18,175 bases of DNA from JBMOGA01 sp049318625 (GTDB lineage Bacteria; Pseudomonadota; Alphaproteobacteria; Rhizobiales; Hyphomicrobiaceae). Below the pieces are notes generated by a model, which did no database searches, was not told where the DNA came from, and was given only the letters and a program-made list of their open reading frames with translations. Each line of letters starts with the position of its first letter. The first letter of the stretch is position 1. Position numbers and translations under genes: made by a program. The stretch spans positions 1 through 18,175 of the forward strand of contig JBMOGA010000069.1 in NCBI GenBank assembly GCA_049318625.1, written 5' to 3'. Shown here one piece after another: positions 1 to 6,816 of this stretch.

Positions 1-48
1 CCTCAACCGAGGATACGGGGCTACCGAAGACCCAAGTTCAACAACCTG

Positions 49-966
49 CTAGGTGAGGCGCGTGATCAGAATCCACGCCGTGACGAACAGCGGCGACAGC
101 GCCGTCGAGATGACCACCGCCGTCGAGATGAACTCGGGCTCGGTCTTGTACTCAGCCGCAAAGATGGTGATGAGAACGCCGACCGGGGTGGCCGCGGCGA
201 CGACGATGACGTCGGTCACGTCATCGGGCAGCCCCATCACGACGCAAATCCACCACGACAGCACGGGGGCAATCAGAAACTTGAGCAGGATGATGATCGT
301 CTGCGGGACGAATTCGATCCGGACCGACTTGGCTGCCGCAATCTGGGCGCCGAGCGTATAGAGCGCCAGTGGCGTGAAGATGGAACCCAGGAACTGCAGC
401 GGCTGGCTGACCACCACCGGCAGCTCGATCTGGAAGCCGCGCAGCGCCAGCCCGAGCACAACCGATGGAATGAGCGGCGTCTCGAAAGCAATCCTGAGCT
501 TGGCGAGCCGGCTGCCGCCTGCTGGCGCGAGCAGCGCCACACCGACCGTGCAGACCAGAACCGCCATCAGCGCCGTCAACACCGATTGGTAGATCAGATA
601 CTCGGAGCCGAAGGCCAATTGTGTCACCGGAATTCCGAAGAACCCGACGTTCGCGTAGGCCGTTCCGAGTCCCATCAGCGGCCCCAGACTCGGACGCATG
701 CGGAAAATGATGACGGTGAGCCAGCCGATTGGGATCAGGAACAGGAACTGCACGATCCCGAAGTAGGCGACGGGCAGAACCACCGAGATCGGCTGGCTGC
801 CGGACGACAAGAAATGCACGAGGAACGCGGGCATCACGACCTGCACCTGAATGCGGTTCAGCGTGCCCACGTCCAACTTCAGCCGTGGCTGCAACAGCCA
901 GCCGAGCGCCACCAGCGTGATGATCGGCAAGGTGACTTTCGTCAGGATGTCGAGGAACAGCGTCAT
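49..966 (-). CDS. AEC family transporter (auxin efflux carrier-type permease)
   Basis: A 305-residue, very hydrophobic protein with about ten likely membrane segments, arranged as two five-helix halves around a more polar middle (residues about 148-162). The first half carries NVGFFGIP at 106-113, the helix-breaking Asn/Gly/Pro motif typical of the AEC/membrane transport protein family (Pfam PF03547). The second half has the matching Pro-rich segment around AAATPVG. Length fits bacterial AEC proteins. Family members export or import small carboxylates and related anions (malonate, malate, auxin in plants); the substrate cannot be read from sequence. The ATG at 966 has only a weak GGA upstream. 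It is the last gene of a minus-strand run with a racemase and a threonine dehydratase, so an amino acid or 2-oxo-acid substrate is a reasonable guess but unproven. No clear terminator is visible in the 48 bases downstream. Confidence 0.85.
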   Translation of the reverse strand: MTLFLDILTKVTLPIITLVALGWLLQPRLKLDVGTLNRIQVQVVMPAFLVHFLSSGSQPISVVLPVAYFGIVQFLFLIPIGWLTVIIFRMRPSLGPLMGLGTAYANVGFFGIPVTQLAFGSEYLIYQSVLTALMAVLVCTVGVALLAPAGGSRLAKLRIAFETPLIPSVVLGLALRGFQIELPVVVSQPLQFLGSIFTPLALYTLGAQIAAAKSVRIEFVPQTIIILLKFLIAPVLSWWICVVMGLPDDVTDVIVVAAATPVGVLITIFAAEYKTEPEFISTAVVISTALSPLFVTAWILITRLT

Positions 967-1106
967 CGCGTCCGATCGGCCGGGTGATAATGCCGTGCGC
1001 CTGTGGGGGCCGCCGGCCGGGTGCGCCTGTATCGGTCAGGATCGCGACCGCTTCAAGTCGCCGGCACGCTCGGCTGACCGGCCGGATTGCAGACCCACGC
1101 CATCGT

Positions 1107-1784
1107 TCAGGCGCTGATCGCGATGATGGCCGACGTCAACTGCTCGATCGATCGCCCGAGCTGTCCATGCAAGGCGATCGCGACGGCCGGCCGCCGCGAC
1201 GCCTGCAGCGACGACAAGCGCGGCCGGATCGCCGGTGCCACCATCCTGCTGAGGCAGGCCTTCGGCGCCAGTGCCGTCCGGGTCTGATCGAGTTCTGGCG
1301 CGAGCGTCACCACGTCGACCTGCTCGGTCCAGCGCCGCAGATCGAGTGCCAGCGATTGCGGGCCCGGAACGACAAGCGTCAGACCGCCCTCGAGTTGCGC
1401 CACCGCTGCCAGGGGCAAGGCCATGCGCGCGCCGTGCTCCGACCACGTCAGCGCGAAGGCCCCCTCAGCCTCCATGGCCTGGAACTGGCGGCGCGTGAAA
1501 CCGAGCAACCCCTCCCCCATCATCTCCAGACGATTGCCGGCGATCACCAGGGTTGGGAAATGGATCTGCTGGCGGCCGGACAACCGGCGCCTCAGTGCGG
1601 ACATCACGACGTCGCGGCAGGAAGGAACGGAGGCGGCAAGGACGATGAAGCGGCCCGGTGCCCGGCGTGGAACCGCGGTGGCCGCAAGCGCCGGTCCTGC
1701 CAACGCCGATGCCGCACACCGCACGCCGCGCGGACCCACGGCTGGGCCGGGATTGGGCTTCAGTGCCCGCGGAGGCCGGGCCAT
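1107..1784 (-). CDS. Degenerate PhnN-like (ribose 1,5-bisphosphokinase/guanylate-kinase fold) protein, probably not a normal kinase
   Basis: A 225-residue protein. From residue 45 it aligns by eye with PhnN, which makes PRPP from ribose 1,5-bisphosphate in phosphonate use. GRFIVLA is the first beta strand. AASVPSCRD (50-58) sits where PhnN has GPSGxGKD, so every P-loop Gly is gone and Lys is replaced by Arg57, while the following Asp is kept. Later matches are FTRRQF (96-101), FALTWSEHG (110-118) for PhnN FALSWxAHG, and ALHGQLGRSIEQL (204-216) for the C-terminal NDGxLxxA segment. The TRP and HGxxYG active-site residues are replaced. Residues 1-44 are an Ala/Pro/Arg-rich extension of unknown role. 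The ATG at 1784 is chosen because AAGGGGG lies 5 bases upstream; in-frame starts at 1799 and 1883 lack such a site. No other phn genes are nearby. Fold assignment is fairly secure; function is unknown and ATP binding is doubtful. Confidence 0.7.
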   Translation of the reverse strand: MARPPRALKPNPGPAVGPRGVRCAASALAGPALAATAVPRRAPGRFIVLAASVPSCRDVVMSALRRRLSGRQQIHFPTLVIAGNRLEMMGEGLLGFTRRQFQAMEAEGAFALTWSEHGARMALPLAAVAQLEGGLTLVVPGPQSLALDLRRWTEQVDVVTLAPELDQTRTALAPKACLSRMVAPAIRPRLSSLQASRRPAVAIALHGQLGRSIEQLTSAIIAISA

Positions 1785-1789
1785 CTCTA

Positions 1790-1796
1790 CCCCCTT
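1790..1796 (-). promoter_or_regulatory. Ribosome binding site deciding the start of the PhnN-like gene
   Basis: On the minus strand AAGGGGG is followed by 5 bases (TAGAG) and the ATG at 1784. It is a strong purine-rich site and argues against the longer starts at 1799 and 1883. Confidence 0.65.
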
Positions 1797-1907
1797 CATC
1801 GATGCGAGCGAACGCGGGCGGGGTCGCCTCTTCGAACACCGGGAAGTCTCTGCTGTGATTCTTACGCGTGCATGGCGGCCCAAAAGGCACGCCTCGCCAG
1901 GCTTTGG

Positions 1908-2597
1908 TCAGCCGAGCGCCGCGTCGATGAGCGCTTCCACATGTAGCGCCGTGGTGTCATAGACCGGTAACGCCGAGTTCTCGGCCCCGATCAGCAGGCA
2001 TACCTCCGTACAACCGAGAATCACGCTGTCGGCGCCGTTGCGCGCCGCCGTCTCGATCAGCGCCTCGTAGGTCCGCCGCGACGCTGCCTGCACGACACCG
2101 CGGCACAACTCCTCGTAGATCACACGATGCACCTCGGCCCTGCCAGCTGCATCCGGCACGACCGGCCCGAGACCCTTGTCGCGGAGCAGACCGAGATAGA
2201 ACGCCTCCTCCATCGTGAACCGCGTCGCCAGCAGCAACGGCCGGCGCCGACCGTCACCGATCAGGGCTTCGGCCGTCGGCTCGGCAATGTGCACGAACGG
2301 GACACCGATCGCCGCCGTGATCGCAGGCGCCACCTTGTGCATGGTATTGGTCGCGAGCCCGATCACGCCGGCACCGGCGGCCTCGAGCCCGCGTGCCACA
2401 TCGGCGAGAAAACGCCCGGCCGCCTCCCACTCTCCGGCCGCCTGCATGGCGGCCACCGGCGCGAAATCGACCGAGCGAAGCAGGATGTCGGCCGAGTGCA
2501 AACCACCGAGCCGGGTCCGCACCGTCTCGTTCAAAAGGGCATAGTAGAGCCGCGTGCTCTCCCAGCTCATGCCGCCGATGAGACCGATGGTTTTCAT
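1908..2597 (-). CDS. ygeA: Aspartate/glutamate racemase family protein, YgeA-like amino-acid racemase
   Basis: A 229-residue protein nearly the same length as E. coli YgeA (230) and similar along its whole length: MKTIGLIGGMSWEST at the N-terminus, RLGGLHSA, SVDF, TNTMHKVA, FVHIA, IYEELCRG and GCTE. YgeA is a PLP-independent racemase with a two-base mechanism. It has an unusual Thr83/Cys197 pair instead of two Cys, and is described as acting on homoserine and other amino acids including Asp/Glu. The same arrangement is seen here: Thr83 in TNTMHK and Cys196 in GCTE. The ATG at 2597 overlaps the stop of the upstream threonine dehydratase as ATGA, implying translational coupling. An in-frame extension up to 2921 exists but lies inside the dehydratase gene and is rejected. 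Substrate here is inferred only: D/L amino acids that feed, or are protected from, the dehydratase. Confidence 0.88.
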   Translation of the reverse strand: MKTIGLIGGMSWESTRLYYALLNETVRTRLGGLHSADILLRSVDFAPVAAMQAAGEWEAAGRFLADVARGLEAAGAGVIGLATNTMHKVAPAITAAIGVPFVHIAEPTAEALIGDGRRRPLLLATRFTMEEAFYLGLLRDKGLGPVVPDAAGRAEVHRVIYEELCRGVVQAASRRTYEALIETAARNGADSVILGCTEVCLLIGAENSALPVYDTTALHVEALIDAALG

Positions 2598-3832
2598 CCG
2601 TGCGACCCGCCCGGATTCGATTGCACCTCGACCGTCAACCCAGCCCCCCGCAACGTCGCGATCGTGTCCTCGAGGTGCTGGCGATCTCGTGTCTCGATGA
2701 CCACCTCGAGCAGCGTGCCTTTGGCCGGCAGGTCGGAGAACGTCCGCTGATGCGAAACCTCGACAATGTTGGCGCCCGCCTCGCCGAGCACGGTGGCCAC
2801 CTTGGCCAACTGCCCGGGCCGGTCGACGAGGTCGATGGTGAGCTGCGACAGCCGCCCCTCCCGCGCCAGCTCGCGCGTTAGCACGCTGGCCAGCAGCCGG
2901 ATGTCGATATTGCCGCCACACAGCACGAGCCCCGTCTTGGCGCCCTTGAACAGCGCCGGATGCGCCAGCAGCGCCGCAAGCCCCGCCGCGCCAGCCCCCT
3001 CCACCACCGTCTTTTCGATCGAGATGAGCAGCGCCACCGCCCGCTCGATGATCGGCTCGGGCACCAGCACGATGTCGTCGACGAGGCGCGCCACGATCCC
3101 CGACGTGATCTCGCCCGGCTTCTTCACGGCGATGCCTTCGGCCAGCGTGTCGCCCCGCATCGGCAGGCTCGTTCCCTTGATCCGATTGTACATCGACGGG
3201 TAGAGCTCGGCCTGCACGCCGATCACACGAATGCCGGGTTTGAGCGCCTTCGCCGCTACCGCCATGCCGGAGATCAGTCCACCCCCGCCGATCGGGATCA
3301 CCAGCGTGTCGAGATCGGGCACTGCGCGCAGCATTTCGAGCGCGATCGTCCCCTGCCCGGCCATCACCAGCGGGTCGTCATAGGGATGGATGAACGTCAG
3401 ACCGCGCGCTGCGCCATGCTGGCGGGCGAAGGCGGCGGAATCCTCGAGCGTGGGTCCCTCGATGACCACCTCGGCGCCATGCCCTCGCGTGTTCTCGATT
3501 TTCACGAGCGGCGTGCCCTGCGGCATCACGATCGTGGCGGGGATGCCGAGCCGCTTGGCGTGATAGGCGACACCCTGCGCGTGGTTGCCGGCCGACATGG
3601 CGATCACGCCGCGCCGGCGCTCCTCCGCCGACAGCGCAGACAACCGGTTCAGCGCGCCGCGCTCCTTGAACGAGGCGGTGAACTGCAGGTTCTCGAACTT
3701 CAGCCAGACGTCCGCGCCGGTGATCTCGGACAGCGTCCGCGACGGATCGAAGTCGGTATCGATCACCGAACCGCTGATCACCTCTGCCGCGCGCCGCACG
3801 TCGGCCAGGCCGATATCGCCCGGGTTGCTCAT
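2594..3832 (-). CDS. ilvA: Threonine dehydratase (threonine ammonia-lyase) with C-terminal ACT domain
   Basis: A 412-residue fold-type II PLP enzyme that deaminates L-threonine (often L-serine too) to 2-oxobutyrate, cytoplasmic. Visible landmarks are the PLP Schiff-base Lys56 in TASFKERGA, SAGNHAQG at 80-87, the PLP-phosphate-binding Gly loop GGGG at 182-185, and LCGGNID at 304-310. A single ACT domain follows at about 329-404. The length and single ACT domain match the short ilvA/tdcB-like form rather than the roughly 510-residue biosynthetic IlvA with two ACT-like domains. The ACT domain suggests allosteric control by an amino acid, but it does not say which. The ATG at 3832 is preceded by GAGGTGAT two bases away, a strong site. 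The gene diverges from the 3-hydroxyisobutyrate-dehydrogenase-family gene and overlaps ygeA downstream. A catabolic role is possible as well as isoleucine synthesis; serine/threonine specificity is not resolved. Confidence 0.92.
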   Translation of the reverse strand: MSNPGDIGLADVRRAAEVISGSVIDTDFDPSRTLSEITGADVWLKFENLQFTASFKERGALNRLSALSAEERRRGVIAMSAGNHAQGVAYHAKRLGIPATIVMPQGTPLVKIENTRGHGAEVVIEGPTLEDSAAFARQHGAARGLTFIHPYDDPLVMAGQGTIALEMLRAVPDLDTLVIPIGGGGLISGMAVAAKALKPGIRVIGVQAELYPSMYNRIKGTSLPMRGDTLAEGIAVKKPGEITSGIVARLVDDIVLVPEPIIERAVALLISIEKTVVEGAGAAGLAALLAHPALFKGAKTGLVLCGGNIDIRLLASVLTRELAREGRLSQLTIDLVDRPGQLAKVATVLGEAGANIVEVSHQRTFSDLPAKGTLLEVVIETRDRQHLEDTIATLRGAGLTVEVQSNPGGSHG

Positions 3833-3893
3833 GGATCACCTCGCTCCCGACTGCCGTCCGCTCCTGCTCTCAGGACCGGACGAAACCTGCCGA

Positions 3894-3923
3894 CTTGTAC
3901 GACGACCCTGACAGCGGCGCCAA
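3894..3923 (-). promoter_or_regulatory. Possible promoter for the threonine dehydratase operon
   Basis: On the minus strand TTGGCG (3923-3918) and TACAAG (3899-3894) are 18 bases apart, each matching four of six consensus positions. It lies about 60 bases upstream of the dehydratase ATG and overlaps the candidate promoter of the divergent gene. Weak evidence from pattern only. Confidence 0.22.
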
Positions 3924-3936
3924 CCTCGGCTACAAA
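3908..3936 (+). promoter_or_regulatory. Candidate sigma70-type promoter for the 3-hydroxyisobutyrate dehydrogenase-family gene
   Basis: CTGACA (3908-3913) and TACAAA (3931-3936) are separated by exactly 17 bases, five and four of six consensus matches. Transcription would begin near 3943, about 35 bases before the ATG at 3978. Pattern-based only. Confidence 0.38.
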
Positions 3937-3977
3937 CCCGCCCGAACCGTCGATAACTTCAACCGAGGAGACGAGTG

Positions 3978-4862
3978 ATGGCAAAGGTCGCGTGGATCGG
4001 ACTGGGCGTGATGGGATACCCCATGGCCGGCCATATCTTGAAGAAGGGCGGGCACGATCTCGTCGTCTACAATCGCAACGCCGCGAAGGCCGACGCGTGG
4101 GTGAAGGAGCATGGCGCCGGCCGCACCGCCAAGACGCCCGCCGAGGCCGCCAAGGGCGCCGACATCGTGTTCTGCTGCGTCGGTAACGACAACGACCTGC
4201 GCTCGGTCACGATCGCCAAGGACGGCGCATTCGAGGCCATGACCAAGGGCCAGATCTTCGTCGACAACACCACCGCCTCTGCCGACGTCGCACGCGAGCT
4301 TTACGCCGCCGCCAAGACGAAAGGCTTCGGCTTCCTCGACGCCCCCGTCTCGGGCGGCCAGGCGGGCGCCCAGAACGGCGTGCTGACCGTGATGGTCGGC
4401 GGCGACAAGGACGTCTTCGAGAAGGCCCAGCCCACCATCGCCCACTACGCCCGCATGGTGACCCTGATCGGCGGCCCGGGCGCCGGCCAGCTCACCAAGA
4501 TGGTCAATCAGATCTGCATCGCCGGTCTTGTCCAGGGCCTCTCGGAGGGTCTGCACATGGCGCAGAAGGCGGGCCTCGACATCCCCGCCGTCATGGAGAC
4601 CATCTCCAAGGGCGCTGCCGGCTCGTGGCAGATGGAGAACCGCTGGAAGACCATGAAGGACGGCAAGTTCGACTTCGGCTTCGCGGTCGACTGGATGCGC
4701 AAGGACCTGGCGATCTGCCTCGACGAGGCCCGCCGCAACGGCGCCAGCCTGCCTGTCACCGCGCTGGTCGATCAGTTCTACTCCGAGGTCCAGAAGATGG
4801 GCGGCAGCCGCTGGGATACCTCCAGCCTGATCGCCCGCCTGAACAACGCGGACAAGAAGTAA
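3978..4862 (+). CDS. NAD(P)-dependent 3-hydroxyisobutyrate dehydrogenase family / beta-hydroxyacid dehydrogenase
   Basis: A 294-residue cytoplasmic oxidoreductase. The N-terminal Rossmann motif GLGVMGYPM is at 8-16. The substrate-binding DAPVSGGQAGAQNG is at 121-134. The catalytic helix GAGQLTKMVNQ has Lys174 and Asn178, both conserved in the family. The second conserved Lys is Lys242 in MRKDL. Length is typical. Family members oxidise 3-hydroxyisobutyrate (valine breakdown), or reduce tartronate semialdehyde, glyoxylate or succinic semialdehyde. The exact substrate is not readable, so mmsB, garR and glxR stay open. The start is the ATG at 3978, seven bases after GAGGAG (3965-3970); a GTG at 3975 is possible but too close to that site. 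It is the only plus-strand gene in the window, divergent from threonine dehydratase and convergent with mutL, so probably transcribed alone. Confidence 0.9.
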   Translation: MAKVAWIGLGVMGYPMAGHILKKGGHDLVVYNRNAAKADAWVKEHGAGRTAKTPAEAAKGADIVFCCVGNDNDLRSVTIAKDGAFEAMTKGQIFVDNTTASADVARELYAAAKTKGFGFLDAPVSGGQAGAQNGVLTVMVGGDKDVFEKAQPTIAHYARMVTLIGGPGAGQLTKMVNQICIAGLVQGLSEGLHMAQKAGLDIPAVMETISKGAAGSWQMENRWKTMKDGKFDFGFAVDWMRKDLAICLDEARRNGASLPVTALVDQFYSEVQKMGGSRWDTSSLIARLNNADKK

Positions 4863-4886
4863 GCGACATCATCTGATCACTGTCGG

Positions 4887-4913
4887 ACGGCCGCGCAGGC
4901 GATGCGCGGCCGT
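4887..4913. terminator. Perfect 10-bp GC-rich hairpin between convergent genes, probable bidirectional terminator
   Basis: ACGGCCGCGC (4887-4896) and GCGCGGCCGT (4904-4913) pair perfectly around a 7-base loop. The hairpin starts 25 bases after the plus-strand dehydrogenase stop and lies 60 bases beyond the mutL stop on the other strand. There is no T-run on either side, so termination may be weak or the hairpin may act mainly as a 3'-end stabiliser. Confidence 0.6.
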
Positions 4914-4973
4914 TACCGTATCGACGCCCAGCTTCGCGCCGCCTTGCTCTCACACGCCGCACCCGAAACGGAC

Positions 4974-6809
4974 TCATCGCCGCCCGAACAGCCGCTCGAT
5001 ATCTCCGAGTTTCAATTCCACGTAGGTCGGCCGGCCGTGGTTGCACTGACCCGCATGCGGCGTGGCCTCCATCTGACGAAGCAGCGCATTCATTTCTTCC
5101 GCCGTCAGACGCCGCCCGGCCCGCACGCTGCCGTGACACGCCATCGTCGCGGCCACCGCCTCGAGCCGGTCGATGAGCAGCCGCCCGCCATCCTCGTCCG
5201 CCGCGATCCGGGCGGCGAGATCGCGCACCAGTCCCGCCACGTCGGTGGCGCCGAGCAGCGCCGGCACGGCACGCACCGCCACCGCGCCCGGTCCGAACGG
5301 CTCGATCACCAGGCCGAGACGCTCGAGGTCCGCGCGCCGCTCGACCAGCCCATCGGCCTCGTCCCCGAGATCGATGATCTCCGGGATCAGCAGACCCTGC
5401 ACCGTCACGCCGCCGGCCGCCAACTGCGCCTTCATGCGCTCGTAGACGATCCGCTCGTGCGCGGCATGCTGATCGACGATTACCACCGCGTCCCGCGTCT
5501 GCGCCACGATGTAGGTTTCGTGCAGTTGTGCCCGCGCGGCGCCGAGCGGGCGGTCGACCAGGTCGGGGGCCGGCGCCTCGCTCCCTGCCGCAGCATCGGC
5601 ACCCGGACGGCCGGCGAACCCGAAGGGTGACTGCACCGCCTCCGCAAAGCCCCTGAGCCCCGGCGGCCCCGGCCGGTCGGCCGCCGCCGATCGATAACCG
5701 CTGCCCGCCGGCCAGCCCGCCGTCGGCCGGTCTGCCACCGCCGGTGCGTCGGCAGCGAAGCCGCGGGCCAGCACGGCCAGCGTATCGGTGCCACCTGCGG
5801 CCGACGCGCGGTGACCCGCCCGCTCCAGCACCTCACGCAGCCCACCGAGAATGAGCGAGCGCACGCGCCCGGGATCGCGGAAGCGTACCTCCGTCTTGGC
5901 CGGGTGCACGTTCACATCGACTTCGTGCGGGTCGAGCGTCAGGAAAAGCGCCACCAGCGGATGGCGGCCCTTGGGCACCAGATCGCCGTAGCCGACCCGC
6001 AGCGCCGACATCAGCAGTTTGTCGCGCACCGGCCGTCCGTTGACGAACAAAAACTGCAGGCCGGTGTCCGGCCGGTTGAGCGTCGGCAGCCCGATGAACC
6101 CTTCGAGCCCGATACCGTCACGCGCGCCGGCCAACTCAAGGGCATCCTCCATGAACGTGCGGCCCATGATGCGGCCGAGCCGTTCGAGCCGACCTTCCGT
6201 CGTCAAGTCCGCCCGCGGCAGCCGCAGCCCGGTCCGCTCGCCCGTGGTCAGCGAGAACCCGATCTCCGGGTGCGCCATCGCCAGCCGCTTGACGATCTCC
6301 GAGATGGCCATGTTCTCGGCGCGCTCGGTCTTCATGAACTTGAGACGCGCCGGAGTCGCCGAGAACAGGTCACGCACCTCGACGCGCGTACCCTGATTGA
6401 TCGCGACCGGCCGTAGCGCGCCTTTGCTCCCGCGGTCGACGATGACCTCGTGCGCCGCGCGCGCGCCCTTGGCCCGCGACGCCACGGTGAGGTGAGCGAT
6501 CGACCCGATCGACGGCAGGGCCTCGCCGCGAAAACCGAGTGTGCGGATGTCCAGCAGATCGTCCTGCGGCAGCTTGGACGTGGCATGCCGCTCCACCGCC
6601 AGCACGAGATCCTCCGGCCCCATCCCGTGACCGTCGTCCGTCACCCGGATCAGACTGATCCCCCCACCGGCGGACACCACTTCGATCTCGCGGCAACCGG
6701 CGTCGATGGCGTTCTCCACCAGTTCCTTGACGACGCTCGCCGGCCGCTCGACGACCTCGCCGGCGGCGATCCGGTTCACCGTCTCCGGCGGCAACTGGCG
6801 GATCGACAT
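4974..6809 (-). CDS. mutL: DNA mismatch repair protein MutL (with C-terminal endonuclease motif)
   Basis: A 611-residue GHL-family ATPase that links MutS mismatch recognition to strand removal. The ATPase motifs are present: VENAIDAG (31-38, with the general-base Glu32), DDGHGMG (58-64) and TSKL with LGFRGEAL (77-98). NVHPAKTEVRF (300-310) supplies the conserved Lys of the transducer domain. A low-complexity Ala/Pro/Gly-rich linker spans about 335-425. The C-terminal domain carries the metal-binding nuclease motif DQHAxxExxxxE exactly (446-457), plus ACHGSVRAG (557-565) and QCNHGRP (588-594). It is therefore predicted to nick DNA itself, as in bacteria lacking MutH, unlike E. coli MutL. The ATG at 6809 lies 7 bases after the pgi stop, so the two genes are probably co-transcribed. 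Confidence 0.97.
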   Translation of the reverse strand: MSIRQLPPETVNRIAAGEVVERPASVVKELVENAIDAGCREIEVVSAGGGISLIRVTDDGHGMGPEDLVLAVERHATSKLPQDDLLDIRTLGFRGEALPSIGSIAHLTVASRAKGARAAHEVIVDRGSKGALRPVAINQGTRVEVRDLFSATPARLKFMKTERAENMAISEIVKRLAMAHPEIGFSLTTGERTGLRLPRADLTTEGRLERLGRIMGRTFMEDALELAGARDGIGLEGFIGLPTLNRPDTGLQFLFVNGRPVRDKLLMSALRVGYGDLVPKGRHPLVALFLTLDPHEVDVNVHPAKTEVRFRDPGRVRSLILGGLREVLERAGHRASAAGGTDTLAVLARGFAADAPAVADRPTAGWPAGSGYRSAAADRPGPPGLRGFAEAVQSPFGFAGRPGADAAAGSEAPAPDLVDRPLGAARAQLHETYIVAQTRDAVVIVDQHAAHERIVYERMKAQLAAGGVTVQGLLIPEIIDLGDEADGLVERRADLERLGLVIEPFGPGAVAVRAVPALLGATDVAGLVRDLAARIAADEDGGRLLIDRLEAVAATMACHGSVRAGRRLTAEEMNALLRQMEATPHAGQCNHGRPTYVELKLGDIERLFGRR

Positions 6810-6816
6810 GGCCCGC

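Noticed and set aside
1..48. Terminator downstream of the AEC permease
   Set aside because: Only a 4-bp CCTC/GAGG repeat is present, not enough to support a call.
1865..1900. Inverted repeat GCGTGC/GCACGC between ygeA and the PhnN-like gene
   Set aside because: Only 6 bp with a 15-base loop and no T-run; too weak to call a terminator.
984..1946. Plus-strand open frame of 320 codons opposite the PhnN-like gene
   Set aside because: Considered because the PhnN-like gene is degenerate. The minus-strand product has clear family similarity and a strong ribosome site, while the plus-strand product is Arg/Gln/His-rich without any recognisable fold.
2960..4186. Plus-strand open frame of 408 codons spanning the dehydratase and the dehydrogenase start
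   Set aside because: It runs antisense to ilvA and then out of frame through the start of the dehydrogenase gene; composition is that of a shadow frame.
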